64,000 nucleotides of DNA. Source: Acrocarpospora phusangensis (GTDB taxonomy: Bacteria > Actinomycetota > Actinomycetes > Streptosporangiales > Streptosporangiaceae). Shown here one piece after another: positions 51,997 to 61,587 of the stretch. A model generated the notes under the pieces. That model saw only the letters and a list, made by a program, of their open reading frames with translations, was not told where the DNA came from and did no database searches. Numbering within the stretch: position 1 is the first letter of the stretch; each line of letters starts with the position of its first letter. Where the stretch lies: positions 95,611-159,610 of the forward strand of contig NZ_BOOA01000010.1 in the NCBI RefSeq assembly GCF_016862995.1, given 5' to 3'. Made by a program: the position numbers and the translations under genes.

Positions 51997-54405
51997 GTGT
52001 TGACCTGTCCATCCCGCCTTCCCGCGCCGCTTCGCCTGCTGCCCGCGAGCGGGTTGCTGATCCCGCTCGTCGTCGGGGGCGGGCCACCCACTCCCGCCGC
52101 CGGGCCCGTGGTGGACGGCAACGCCCGGTTCACCGTCCTGTCCCCCACCCTGATACGCGTCGAGTACGCCGGCGACGGCGTCTTCGAGGACCGGCCCACC
52201 TTCAACGCGGTCGCCCGCGCGACGGAGCCGCGAGCGTTCACCACCACGGTCAAGAACGGCACCCGTATCATCCGTACCGACCGGCTGACCATGCGCTATC
52301 GGCGCGATTCGGGGCCGTTCACGCCGGCGAACCTGTCCGTCGACCTGATGGCCGGGGCACGGAAGGTGACCGCACGCCCATCGTTCGGCGCCTCCTCAGC
52401 CGTCAATCTAGGCGGCTGGCGGCGCTCGCTGGACAAGCTGAGCGCGTCGGTGGCGCTCAACGAGGGCCTCCTCACCAGGGACGGCTGGTACCTGCTGGAC
52501 GATAGTTCGACGGCCATCCTCAACCCCGACGGCACGATCACACAGCGGCCGGGGCACGGCGGCCGGCCGTACCAGGACGGGTACCTCTTCGGCTACGGAC
52601 ACGACTACCGCCGAGGGCTGAAGGACCTGCGCGATCTCACCGGACCGGCGGTGATGCTGCCGCGATGGGCCTTCGGCATCTGGTTCTCCCGCTACTACCC
52701 CTACCGGGAGTCCGACTACCGCGACGACCTGCTACCCAGGTTCCGGGCCAACCGGGTGCCGCTGGACATGCTGGTCGTGGACACCGACTGGAAGGCGCCC
52801 AGCACCTGGAACGGCTGGAACTGGAACCCTGCGCTCTTCCCCGACCCGCGGAGCTTCCTCAACTGGGCCAGGGGGCAGGGGTTGCGGGTGGCGTTGAACA
52901 TCCACCCCAGCATCTCCCCCGCCGATCCGAAGAACGCCCGGATCAAGGCCATCGGCGGTGGAGATCTACCGGCGGGCGACTGCCCCCGGCAGCCGGGGTG
53001 CAGGGTCTTCGACTGGAGCGACCCGAAACAACTCAAAGCGTACTTCGACCTGCACAAACCCATGGAGGACCTGGGGATTCGGCTGATGTGGCTCGACTGG
53101 TGCTGTGACCCGAGCAGGGTGAGCGCACCGGGCGTGACCCCCGACACCTGGATCAACTCCAGGTACGCCCTCCGGGACCGGGAACGCGGCCTGCGCGGAT
53201 TCGCGTTCTCCCGGGCCGGGGGCGGCTACGGCGGTATGCGGGTCTACCCCGCCGGTCCGTGGGCCGAGCACCGCTACACCGTTCACTTCACCGGCGACAC
53301 GAATCCCAACTGGGACGTCCTTGCCTTCGAGGCGGCCTACACCCACCTGGAGGGCAACATCGGCATGCCGTACGTCTCGCATGACATCGGCGGCTTCTAC
53401 GCCGCACCCAAGCACCTGCCCGACGACCTCTACGCCCGCTGGGTGCAGTTCGGTACGTTCCAGCCGATCCTGCGCCTGCACTCCAACCACGGCGACCGGC
53501 TGCCCTGGGAGTACCCGGGCGTAGCCCAGCGGTCCGCGCAGAAATTCCTGCGCCTGCGCGAGGCGCTGATCCCCTACACCTACACGCTGGCCCGCCAGGC
53601 GGTCGATACCGGACTGCCGATCACCCGCGGCATGTACCTCAACTATCCCGAACACGAGAAGGCCTACCGCTACAGGACCCAGTACCTCTACGGCGACGAT
53701 GTCCTGGTCGCACCGGTGACGACCCCTGGCACCGGCAAGGTGACCACGAAGGTGTGGTTCCCGCCGGGCACCTGGACCGACTACTTCACCGGCGCGACCC
53801 ACACCGGACCTGCCACAGCCAGAGTGACCACCGACCTGTCAACCATGCCGATATTCCTCCGCGCGGGCGGCATCCTGCCGACAAGAACCGACTACGTCGA
53901 CTCGGCGGAGCAGAAGCCGCTCGACCAGGTCACGCTCGACGTGGCCACCGGCGGCGACGGAAGCCTGTCGCTTTACGAGGACGAGGGCGAGGGCCCCGGC
54001 CACCACTCGGGAGAGTCGGCCACCACCGCGTTGACCTTCGACACGGGGACGCACCTGTTGCGGGTCGCCGCCCGCCAGGGCACCTTCCCCGGCGCGGTGA
54101 CCACCCGCTCCTGGACCGCCCGCTTCCGCGACGTGAACCGGCCCACCCAGGTCAAGGTCAACGGAACCGCGATCCCGGCCCGCACGAGGGCTCCCGGATG
54201 GACCTACCGCACCGCCACCAGGACCCTGATCGTCCGTACCAGGGCGCTCCCAGTCACCGCCGACACCACCTTCCAGTTCGTCGATGACCCCGTACGCTCG
54301 CGTCCGATACGAAAGGGTGGCCTCGGGCCAAGTCGATGGAGATCAGGCTCTGATCGCGGGACAGGTCGGGATCATGGCTCCATGCGGGAGATGGGCTTGT
54401 CCTGA
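51997..54405 (+). CDS. GH31 family glycosidase (alpha-glucosidase/xylosidase-like)
   Basis: An 802-residue protein from the GTG at 51997 with CAGGAG 6 bases upstream. A hydrophobic N terminus (LRLLPASGLLIPLVVGG) suggests export. GH31 features: PRWAFGIWFSRYYPYRESDY, the nucleophile Asp in LMWLDWCCDP, the acid/base Asp in VHFTGDTNPNWD, then YVSHDIGGFYA and RWVQFGTFQPILRLHSNHG. A C-terminal beta domain follows. The last ~40 residues after FQFVDD look out of character (Arg/Gly/Ser-rich), as if the original stop was lost. The start lies 123 bases from the right end of the IS-like element. Confidence 0.93.
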   Translation: MLTCPSRLPAPLRLLPASGLLIPLVVGGGPPTPAAGPVVDGNARFTVLSPTLIRVEYAGDGVFEDRPTFNAVARATEPRAFTTTVKNGTRIIRTDRLTMRYRRDSGPFTPANLSVDLMAGARKVTARPSFGASSAVNLGGWRRSLDKLSASVALNEGLLTRDGWYLLDDSSTAILNPDGTITQRPGHGGRPYQDGYLFGYGHDYRRGLKDLRDLTGPAVMLPRWAFGIWFSRYYPYRESDYRDDLLPRFRANRVPLDMLVVDTDWKAPSTWNGWNWNPALFPDPRSFLNWARGQGLRVALNIHPSISPADPKNARIKAIGGGDLPAGDCPRQPGCRVFDWSDPKQLKAYFDLHKPMEDLGIRLMWLDWCCDPSRVSAPGVTPDTWINSRYALRDRERGLRGFAFSRAGGGYGGMRVYPAGPWAEHRYTVHFTGDTNPNWDVLAFEAAYTHLEGNIGMPYVSHDIGGFYAAPKHLPDDLYARWVQFGTFQPILRLHSNHGDRLPWEYPGVAQRSAQKFLRLREALIPYTYTLARQAVDTGLPITRGMYLNYPEHEKAYRYRTQYLYGDDVLVAPVTTPGTGKVTTKVWFPPGTWTDYFTGATHTGPATARVTTDLSTMPIFLRAGGILPTRTDYVDSAEQKPLDQVTLDVATGGDGSLSLYEDEGEGPGHHSGESATTALTFDTGTHLLRVAARQGTFPGAVTTRSWTARFRDVNRPTQVKVNGTAIPARTRAPGWTYRTATRTLIVRTRALPVTADTTFQFVDDPVRSRPIRKGGLGPSRWRSGSDRGTGRDHGSMREMGLS

Positions 54406-54471
54406 TCGCCACAGCCCGATGAAGAGAAGGCGTTTGTCACGGCGAGGCAGGCACACCAATATCGTCGAACA

Positions 54472-55427
54472 TCATGCGACGACCAGAACGACGTTGCCGG
54501 TCTTCTGTTCCGTCTCTACGTATCTCGTCGCCTCGACCGCGTCCTCCAGCGGGTAACGTCGGTCGATGACCGCCCGGTACCGCCCGGCCCCGATGAGCTC
54601 CCGGAGGAACACGACGTCCTGCTTGTCGTATCGGGGAGGGATCGGGAACACCACCCGCTTGTCGCCGAACCGGGAGGTCCACATGGCGAGGACGACGTTC
54701 TGGAAATGGTCGGTGGCCAGGTAGGTGCCGCCGCTCTTGAGCGAGTCGCGGCAGTGTTTGAACGTGTGCTGCCGACCGCGTCCAGGATGACGTCGTAGGC
54801 TCGGCCGTTCTTCGTAAAGTCCTCGCGGGTGTAGTCGACGACCTCGTGAGCGCCAAGGGATCTGACCGTTTCGACGTTTCTGGTGTCGCACACCGCGGTG
54901 ACGTCGGCGTCGTAGTGTCTGGCTAGCTGGACTGCGGCGGTGCCGATGGAGCCGGAGGCTCCGTACACCAGGATGCTCTTGCCGGGGGCCAGCGCCACAT
55001 GCTTGAGGCCCAGCAGTGCCAGGATCACGCCGTCGCAGACGGCGGCGGCCTCGTCGAAGGGCATGCCGGCGGGTTTGCGCGCCACGGGGGCGCTCTGCGG
55101 CACGCAGACGAACTCCGCGTGCGCGCCGAAACGCCACGGGTTGATGCCGAAGACCTCGTCGCCGGTCTCGAACTCGGTGACGGCGGCACCGGCCGCCGCC
55201 ACCTCGCCGGCGAGTTCGAGGCCGAGGATCGGCCACTTCGGCCGGCGCAGGCCGGTGACGAGACGCCCGGCGGCCGGCTTGCCCTGGCGGAAGCCGCAAT
55301 CGGTGCGCGTGACCGTGGTGGCGTGGACCTTCACCAGGATCTCGTCCTCGCGGGGGACCGGCGATTCGACATCCTTGAGCCGGAGAATCTCCGGAGGGCC
55401 GTACCTGTCGCAGACGACGGCTCTCAT
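54472..55427 (-). pseudogene. MDR-family quinone oxidoreductase/zinc-type dehydrogenase, frameshifted
   Basis: From the ATG at 55427 the frame gives VVCDRYGPPEILRLKDVESP, RTDCGFRQGKPAAGR, EVFGINPWRFGAHAEFV and the NADPH motif LVYGASGSIGTAAVQLARHY. It stays good to YDVILDAVGS (about 54772). The remaining family sequence continues in another frame: TFKHCRDSLKSGGTYLATDH, then AVEATRYVETEQKTGNVVLV, to the TGA at 54472. A one-base loss at about 54768-54772 explains it. Without the shift it would be ~318 residues, normal for this family. A sequencing error is possible. Confidence 0.8.
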
Positions 55428-55708
55428 CGGCTCACCATCCAAGCGCCGGCTCCGGCTCCCTCCTTCGAGGATACGAGCCACCGAACTCCCGCGAGCGGCC
55501 TAACCCGGGCCGCTTTGGCGCTGGTATACGGGCTGCCACCGCGAACACGGCGTCGCCGAGGCCGTGTCGTGGGTGAAGCCTCGCGGACCTGGGCCGTAAC
55601 CTCGCGATCGACCGGCGGATGCGCCGCGAACTGACCGGTCATGCAGAGCCGGCTGACGCTGCACGCGCTCGCCTTTCCCGTCATCATTACTTGAACGGGG
55701 TCACATCC

Positions 55709-56197
55709 CTATCGGAGGGCTGAAACCATCAGGTCCGCGGGCAACCGCCGTAGGCCGTGGACGATCGAGGGCGTCCCGTTGAGTGCCGTCGCCACGACGT
55801 CGTCGCTGTGCAGAAGATGTGCCAGGTGCCGCAGGGCGTGGGCAGCCACGTTCTCCACCTGCACGTCATCGGGACTGGGAGCCGCCGGAGTGGACCCCCG
55901 CGCGAGCCGGAACTCCGTCAGTTCCTCGGCCGACGCCAGAGGGTCGGGGTCGGGGCAGACGGCGTAGGTGAGCACCAGTCGTCCTTTGGGCTGGTAACGC
56001 CAGCTCGTGGAGTGCACCACGGTGGCCTGGTCGTCGGCCGCGACTCCCACGTGGCGGCGCACGGCCTCGTCCGGTGTCTCACCGTCGCGAAGCGCGGTCA
56101 CCAGCCGTCGATAGCGCCACCTCCCGGCCTCATCGACCCGCAGCGCGAGGATCTCGACTGACAACGGCACGAGCCCCCGCTCGGGCTGGTCGTCCAC
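55709..56197 (-). CDS. conserved hypothetical protein, Nudix-like layout without Nudix box
   Basis: A protein of 162 residues from the GTG at 56197 (GAGGGA upstream); the open frame extends to 56464 but the added part looks non-coding. Visible: LVPLSVEILALRVDEAGRWRYRRLV, then GETPDEAVRRHVG, then TVVHSTSWRYQPKGRLVLTYAVCPDPDP, then helices VENVAAHALRHLAHLLHSDDVV. The first half resembles the beta-strand order of Nudix proteins, but the catalytic GX5EX7REUXEEXGU box is absent. Function unknown. Confidence 0.65.
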   Translation of the reverse strand: MDDQPERGLVPLSVEILALRVDEAGRWRYRRLVTALRDGETPDEAVRRHVGVAADDQATVVHSTSWRYQPKGRLVLTYAVCPDPDPLASAEELTEFRLARGSTPAAPSPDDVQVENVAAHALRHLAHLLHSDDVVATALNGTPSIVHGLRRLPADLMVSALR

Positions 56198-56462
56198 GTG
56201 CGTCCCTCGGCTTCCCTGAGCTTGTTGCGAACAGTATGCAGCAGCATTCATATCGCGGTACGCCGCTATCGATGCCATGGTCGAATTTCCGCCCTTCCGC
56301 CGCCCCGCAAGCTGGGTGAACACCTCGGCGTCTCCGCCCGCGCCCATGCGTACTTCGCCCGGCGCGTGAACCTGGACGTCCACGATCGACAGCGATCGAA
56401 CCTTATTGCGAGTAGATTGCAATAGCGAATGGGAGGCGGATCGGACTGGCGGGAGGGCCGGC

Positions 56463-57208
56463 ATGAGTTATGCCCCCTATGGCGTCTTGGTGCGCGACGA
56501 GGAGGCCGACCGAGTCCTGTGCCACCTCTGCGGCCGCTGGTTCCGCGCCCTGGGCGGCCATGTCCGTGTCCACGGCCTGTCCGCCGACGAGTACCGGCAG
56601 AAGTTCGGACTGTTCGCCACCAAGGCATTGGCCTCGCGGGAGGTCTCGGAGAACCGCCGCCGCATCCAGCGCGCCGCCTACAAGACCTCGCCCCGCCTGC
56701 GCGGAGACCTGTCCGTCGGCCAGTCGATGGCCCAGTCCGGAACGTTGTCACCCGGCATCGCCCGGCAGTCCAGCGCCAGCGGACCACGGCGATGCTCGGC
56801 GAACTGGCGAGGGGACGGGCCACCCGGCGGTCACAGGCCGAACTGCGGGTCGTCGAAGCCCTCGGAAGGCGAGGCCACACCGACGTCGCCGCCGGTCTTC
56901 GCGCCCTGTACGCCGACCGGCCCACGGGCATCGAACCACTGGCCGCCGAACTCGGCGTCGGCAAGGGCGTACTGCGCGACCTGCTCACCACGCACGGGAT
57001 CGCTCTCCGCCCGGCCGGAGCCAACACCGCCGCCGGTCGGCAGGCACGTGCCCACCTGAACGAGCAGGCGGCGGCCCGCCGAGTGGGAACCCCCGACCTG
57101 CGCACCTGGCTGCATGAGCGCCGTCGTGAGGGCTGGACCCTGGCCCGGCTGGCCGCAGCGCTCGGCCGCAGCGTCCCTTGGGTCCGTGCCCGGATGACCG
57201 ACCTTTGA
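56463..57208 (+). pseudogene. MucR/ROS-type zinc-finger regulator, frameshifted
   Basis: From the ATG at 56463 one frame encodes MSYAPYGVLVRDEEADRVLC and a Cys2His2 finger (CHLCGRWFRALGGHVRVHGLSADEYRQKF), typical of ROS/MucR proteins, up to about SPGIARQSS. From about 56785 another frame continues with TAMLGELARGRATRRSQAEL, then LAAELGVGKGVLRDLLTTHG and a final HTH-like WTLARLAAALGRSVPWVRAR, ending at 57208. One indel at about 56770-56790 splits the gene. If a sequencing error, the intact protein has ~248 residues: N-terminal zinc finger plus C-terminal DNA-binding helices. Confidence 0.7.
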
Positions 57209-57314
57209 CGACCGCTCACCGGGCGAGTGGAAGCCCTCGCGGTATCAGCGGGTATCTTGCCTTCTCTCGATTTGTCTCCCCATCTTCAGCTCCCTTGATC
57301 AAGGCGGTCACTCC

Positions 57315-57842
57315 ATGAGCGGCATGGCACGTCCTATCACCGTCGTCGGTACTCCGGTGCTGCGCACCCCGTGCCGCCCGGTCGAACGTTTCGACGAGGA
57401 ACTCGCCACCCTGGTGGAGGACATGTTCGCCAGCATGTACGAAGCCAAGGGCGTCGGCCTGGCGGCCAATCAGATCGGCGTGGACCTGCGCGTGTTCGTC
57501 TATGACTGCCCCGACGGGGACGACGTCCACCAGAAGGGCGTGGTCGTCAACCCGACACTGGTCCTGCCGGGGGCAGGAGAACGCAACCTCGATACGGGCG
57601 ACGAGGGCTGCCTGTCGATCCCCGGCCCGCGCGCGGTCGTCGGCCGGCCGGACCTGGCCACCTGCCACGGGTTCGACGTGACGGGCGCCCCGGTGACCGT
57701 CCACGGGACGGGAGTGCTGGCCCGCTGCCTCCAGCATGAGACCGACCACCTCGACGGCCTGCTCTACATCGACCGGCTCTCGAACGCGGCCCGCAAGGCC
57801 GTGTTGAAGGAGTTCGAGGAGATCCGCGGACCCCAGGCCTGA
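57315..57842 (+). CDS. def: peptide deformylase
   Basis: A 175-residue metalloenzyme that removes the N-formyl group from new proteins. All three motifs are intact: GVGLAANQIG (motif 1), EGCLS with the metal Cys (motif 2), and QHETDHLDG with the HEXXH histidines and Glu (motif 3). The N terminus MSGMARPITVVGTPVLRTPC is normal; the in-frame ATG 3 codons later is an equal alternative. It stands alone between a frameshifted regulator and a CGNR fragment, not with fmt or priA, so it may be a second copy. Confidence 0.95.
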   Translation: MSGMARPITVVGTPVLRTPCRPVERFDEELATLVEDMFASMYEAKGVGLAANQIGVDLRVFVYDCPDGDDVHQKGVVVNPTLVLPGAGERNLDTGDEGCLSIPGPRAVVGRPDLATCHGFDVTGAPVTVHGTGVLARCLQHETDHLDGLLYIDRLSNAARKAVLKEFEEIRGPQA

Positions 57843-57853
57843 GGTCCCGGGGC

Positions 57854-58078
57854 TCAGCCGACCATCCGGTTCGCGCGATGGCGGCGGACCGCGTCGCGGT
57901 TGGCGCACGGCTGGGAGCAGTAGCGTTGCCGTCCCGTACGGGAAGTGTCGGCGAAGATCACGGTGCATTCGGGCACCGCGCACCGCCCGAGCCGGTGCAT
58001 GCCCCGCCCGAGCAGGTGCAGCGCCGTACTCACGGAGATGAGCGCGAAGAGCACGGCCCCGAGCGGTTGCCGGGTCAC
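57854..58078 (-). pseudogene. CGNR zinc-finger protein, C-terminal fragment
   Basis: 74 codons containing the complete CGNR finger: LGRCAVPECTVIFADTSRTG followed by RQRYCSQPCANRDAVRRHR. Full members are ~180-200 residues with an N-terminal ABATE domain, which is missing here; the frame upstream is a mere 22 residues. Possibly a stand-alone small protein, but truncation is more likely. Confidence 0.65.
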
Positions 58079-58106
58079 ACATCAGCGGCGCGGGATCGAA
58101 CCCTGA

Positions 58107-59843
58107 TTAGCCGGACACCTGGGTGGCGAGCAGCCGCCGGTACGGCTCCGAACGTGCCAGCAGCTTGGAGTGCGCACCTGAGTCGACAACCCCGCCGTTC
58201 TCCAACATGACCACCCGGTCGGCGGTCAGGATCGTGGACAGCCGGTGGGCGATGATCAGTGTGGTGCGGTTCTTCCTGGCCTGGGTCATGGCCGCGGAGA
58301 CCTCCTGCTCGCTCTCGGCGTCGAGGTTGGAGACGGCCTCGTCCATGATGAGAATCGGGGCGTCCTTGAGCAGGGCGCGGGCGATGGCGACGCGCTGCCG
58401 CTGCCCCCCGGAGAGGCGTGCGCCGAGTTCGCCGGGGACGGTGTCGTAGCCGTCGGGCAGGCCGGTGATGAACTCGTCGGCCTGGGCGGCGCGGGCGGCG
58501 GCGATGACGTCCTGGTCGGAGGCGTCGGGGCGGCCGAGGCGGATGTTGTCGCGGATCGGGATGTTGAACAAGTAGACGTCCTGGGGGACCAGGGTGATCA
58601 GGCGGCGGAGTTCTTCCTGGGGGAAGTCGCGGATGTCGTGGCCGCCGATGGCGATCGTGCCGGAGTCAGGGTCCCAGAAGCGCATGAGCAGGCTGGCGCA
58701 GGTGGACTTGCCCGCGCCGGAGTGGCCGACGAGTGCGACGGTCTCGCCGGGTTCGATGGTGAAGGACGTGTGGGAGACGGCGGCGGGCAGGCCGGGGCCG
58801 TAGGAGAAGGTGACCGCGTCGAAGGCGATGCGGGGGTCCGGCCCAGCGGGAGCGGTGGTGACGCGGTCGGTGACGGGAGCGGGGGTGCGCAGGATGGTCA
58901 TGATGCGGTCGCCCGAGGCCAGTACCAGGTTGAGGTCGCGAGCCACGTCGACGACGGCGGTGACGGGGGCGAAAGTGGTGGCGGCCAGGACGACGGCGAC
59001 CGGGAACAGGGCTGGGTCGAGATCTCCGCCGGTCACGAGCAGGGCGGCGGTCAGCAGGACCGCGATGAGGCCCACTACGGTGATGGCGTTGGTGACGGCG
59101 TGTTCGAGGCCGGATCTGCGGCCGTGCGCGAGCTTGGCGGCCAGGAGTCTGGTGTCCTGGCCGGCGAACCGGGCGATCTGACGGTCGGCCGCACCGGAGG
59201 TGAGCAGCTCCCGCATGCCCTGCAGGGTGTCGACGGCTTCCGCGCCGAGTTCGCCGAGTCGGGCGCGGAGTTCGGCGCCTTGGGCTTCGGCGCGGCGGCG
59301 CAGCCAGCCTGGGACGGTGGCCAGCAGGATCAGCGCGGGCGCCAGGGCCAGCGCCAGCGTGGGGTGGAAGACGCCGAGCGCGGTGAGCGCCGCCAGCGGC
59401 ACCGTGGCCGCGCTGACCAGAGGGCTGAGCGTGTGCGCGAACCACAACTCCAACTGCTCCACGTCGGAGATGGCCGCCGAGCCCAGGTCGCCGGAACGAC
59501 GCTCCAGCAGATAGCCAGGGGCCAGCCGCTCGAAAGCCGAGTAGACCCGTCCTCGTACGTCGGCCAGTACCCGGAACGCGGCCACATGGGCGAGGTAGGA
59601 CTCCAGCCACGGCGTGAGCCCCACCAATGGCAGCAGCACGCCCAGGACGACCAGGCCGCCGGTCAGGTCGCCGCCTCCGGTGATCACCCGGCTGACCACC
59701 CATGCCGCCACTCCGGCCGAGGCCAGGACGACCAGGTGGTGGGCGATGCCGCTGAACACTGCGGCGAGCAGCAGCGGACGGTGCGGCCCCAGCAGCGCCA
59801 GCACCGGCCGCAGGCGGACGAGGGGCGGGGCGACGGAGGTCAT
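58107..59843 (-). CDS. ABC transporter, fused permease-ATPase (half-transporter 2)
   Basis: A 578-residue protein from the ATG at 59843. Residues ~1-310 are a six-helix exporter-fold membrane domain (LLLAAVFSGIAHHLVVLASAGVAAWVV, GLVVLGVLLPLVGLTPWLESYLAH). Residues ~330-578 are the ATPase: Walker A GHSGAGKST, Q-loop LVPQDVYLF, signature LSGGQRQR, Walker B ILIMDEAVS, H-loop IIAHRLST. It pairs with the neighbouring half-transporter; such heterodimers next to siderophore uptake genes resemble mycobacterial IrtAB importers. An export role is the alternative. Confidence 0.92.
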   Translation of the reverse strand: MTSVAPPLVRLRPVLALLGPHRPLLLAAVFSGIAHHLVVLASAGVAAWVVSRVITGGGDLTGGLVVLGVLLPLVGLTPWLESYLAHVAAFRVLADVRGRVYSAFERLAPGYLLERRSGDLGSAAISDVEQLELWFAHTLSPLVSAATVPLAALTALGVFHPTLALALAPALILLATVPGWLRRRAEAQGAELRARLGELGAEAVDTLQGMRELLTSGAADRQIARFAGQDTRLLAAKLAHGRRSGLEHAVTNAITVVGLIAVLLTAALLVTGGDLDPALFPVAVVLAATTFAPVTAVVDVARDLNLVLASGDRIMTILRTPAPVTDRVTTAPAGPDPRIAFDAVTFSYGPGLPAAVSHTSFTIEPGETVALVGHSGAGKSTCASLLMRFWDPDSGTIAIGGHDIRDFPQEELRRLITLVPQDVYLFNIPIRDNIRLGRPDASDQDVIAAARAAQADEFITGLPDGYDTVPGELGARLSGGQRQRVAIARALLKDAPILIMDEAVSNLDAESEQEVSAAMTQARKNRTTLIIAHRLSTILTADRVVMLENGGVVDSGAHSKLLARSEPYRRLLATQVSG

Positions 59844-59883
59844 CGGCGCGTGCCTTTCCGAGCGGGGAGGTCGATCGAGGCGA

Positions 59884-61587
59884 TCACGCGGCTCCCTCCT
59901 GGGCGGCGACCAGGCGGGCGTACACACCCTGCCGTGTCAGCAGTTCCCGGTGGCCGCCGGATTCGACCACCTGGCCGGCGTCGAGCACGATCACCCGGTC
60001 GGCGTCGCGTACGGTCGAGAGCCGGTGGGCGATCATGAGGGTGGTCCGGCCGCCGGTGAGGGTGTCGAGGGCCTGCTGGATGCCCGCTTCGTTGGCGGCG
60101 TCCACGCTGGAGGTGGCCTCGTCGAGGATCAGGACGGGGGCGTCCTTGAGCAGGGCGCGGGCGATGGCGATGCGCTGCCGTTCACCGCCGGAGAGTTTGA
60201 GGCCACGTTCGCCGACGACGGTGTCATAGCCCTGGGGAAGAGCGGCGATGAAGTCGTGGGCCTGGGCGGCGCGGGCTACCGCCTCCAGTTCGGCGTCGGT
60301 GGCCTCCGGTCTGGCCAGAGCCAGATTGCGGCGGACCGTGCCGTGGAAGAGGTAGGTGTCCTGCGAGACGACCGAGACCAGGGCGCGCAGGGCGGGGAGC
60401 GGCAGGTCGCGGATGTCGGTTCCGTCGATGGTGATCCGGCCGTGCTGGGCGTCGAAGAAGCGCAGCAGCAGCGCTGCCACGGTGGTCTTCCCCGCCCCGG
60501 ACCGCCCGACCAGGGCGACCCGTTCCCCGGGGGCGACCTCCAGCGAGAAGTCCGCCAGCGCGGGACGGTCTCGCTCGCGGTAGACGAAGGTGACGTCCTG
60601 GAAGTTCACCGCGGGCGGCCCCGCGGGAGTGAGCGTGTGCCCGCCGGAGGGCTGGATCTCGGCGTCGATCACCTCGAACACGGCTCGCAGCGACGGGACG
60701 GCGTTGCAGCTGGCGTGGTAGGCGCCCTCCAGGTCGCGCAGCGGGCGGAAACATTCGGCGGTCAGCATCAGGATGAGCAGCAGCTCGGTCACCGTCAGTT
60801 CGCCCGCCGCCAGCCGCAGGGCGCCCGCTCCGACGGCGACGGCCGTGCCGAGGCCGATCACGAAGGCGACGCCGCCGACGTAGGCGACGACGACGGCCAT
60901 CAGCCGGATCGAGTCGCGGCAGAACTCTCCGGCCAGCCTGGCCAGTTCCGCGCCGCGCCGGCCACTGGCGTTGAACGCCTTCAGGGTGGCCATGCCCTGG
61001 AGGGCGTCGAGGTTCTCCGCGTACAGGCCCTTGTAGGCGCGGAACCAGGCGTTGTTGCGGTCCCTGACCACGTGTTCGGAGACCAGCGGCAGCACGGGCA
61101 GCAGGATCGAGCAGGCCAGGACGACCAGTCCGACCAGCGGATCGATCGTGAACAGGTAGGCGGTGACGGCGAGCGCGCCGACGATGGCGGCGGCGACCTG
61201 CGGCAGGAAACGTCCCACGTACGCGTCAGCGGTTTCGATCCCGTCGACCAGGCTGGACTGCGCTGATCCGGTACGCCCCGAGTGCCCTGGTCCCAGCGCC
61301 AGTAACCGGCTCATCATCTGCTTCCGCAGCCGCGCCTTGACCAGTCCGGACACGCGGATGGCGGCCGTTTCGCGGATGGCGAGGGTGACACTGCGGACCA
61401 CCTGGAGCAGGGCGATCCCGGCGAGCGGCCACAGGATCGAGGTCACCGGCCGCCCGTCGAAGACCCGGGCCAGCGCCTGGGCCACGAGGATGCCTTGGCC
61501 GACGTAGCTGGCGGTGATGGTCAGCAGCAGCGCCACCAGCCCGGCGACCCGCCGGCGCACGCCGGGGGTGAGCAGGCGGAAGATCAC
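59884..61587 (-). CDS. ABC transporter, fused permease-ATPase (half-transporter 1)
   Basis: A 567-residue protein. Membrane domain ~1-300 (VAGLVALLLTITASYVGQGILVAQAL, AAAIVGALAVTAYLFTIDPLVGLVVLACSILLPVLPLV), then ATPase: Walker A GRSGAGKTT, Q-loop VVSQDTYLF, signature LSGGERQR, Walker B VLILDEATS, H-loop MIAHRLST. The 3' end is 40 bases from the ATG of the second half-transporter, and its start overlaps the stop of the FecE-like gene. Likely works as a heterodimer in iron-siderophore handling. Confidence 0.93.
   Translation of the reverse strand: MIFRLLTPGVRRRVAGLVALLLTITASYVGQGILVAQALARVFDGRPVTSILWPLAGIALLQVVRSVTLAIRETAAIRVSGLVKARLRKQMMSRLLALGPGHSGRTGSAQSSLVDGIETADAYVGRFLPQVAAAIVGALAVTAYLFTIDPLVGLVVLACSILLPVLPLVSEHVVRDRNNAWFRAYKGLYAENLDALQGMATLKAFNASGRRGAELARLAGEFCRDSIRLMAVVVAYVGGVAFVIGLGTAVAVGAGALRLAAGELTVTELLLILMLTAECFRPLRDLEGAYHASCNAVPSLRAVFEVIDAEIQPSGGHTLTPAGPPAVNFQDVTFVYRERDRPALADFSLEVAPGERVALVGRSGAGKTTVAALLLRFFDAQHGRITIDGTDIRDLPLPALRALVSVVSQDTYLFHGTVRRNLALARPEATDAELEAVARAAQAHDFIAALPQGYDTVVGERGLKLSGGERQRIAIARALLKDAPVLILDEATSSVDAANEAGIQQALDTLTGGRTTLMIAHRLSTVRDADRVIVLDAGQVVESGGHRELLTRQGVYARLVAAQEGAA

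Noticed and set aside
58080..58100. tRNA-like T-arm sequence (reverse complement of GGATCGAACCCTGA)
   Set aside because: Only a 3-bp stem forms, and no acceptor, D or anticodon arm could be found around it.
58245..61266. Long plus-strand ORFs opposite the ABC half-transporters (58245-60038 and 59614-61266)
   Set aside because: Gly/Asp/Gln-rich antisense frames of intact ABC transporter genes.
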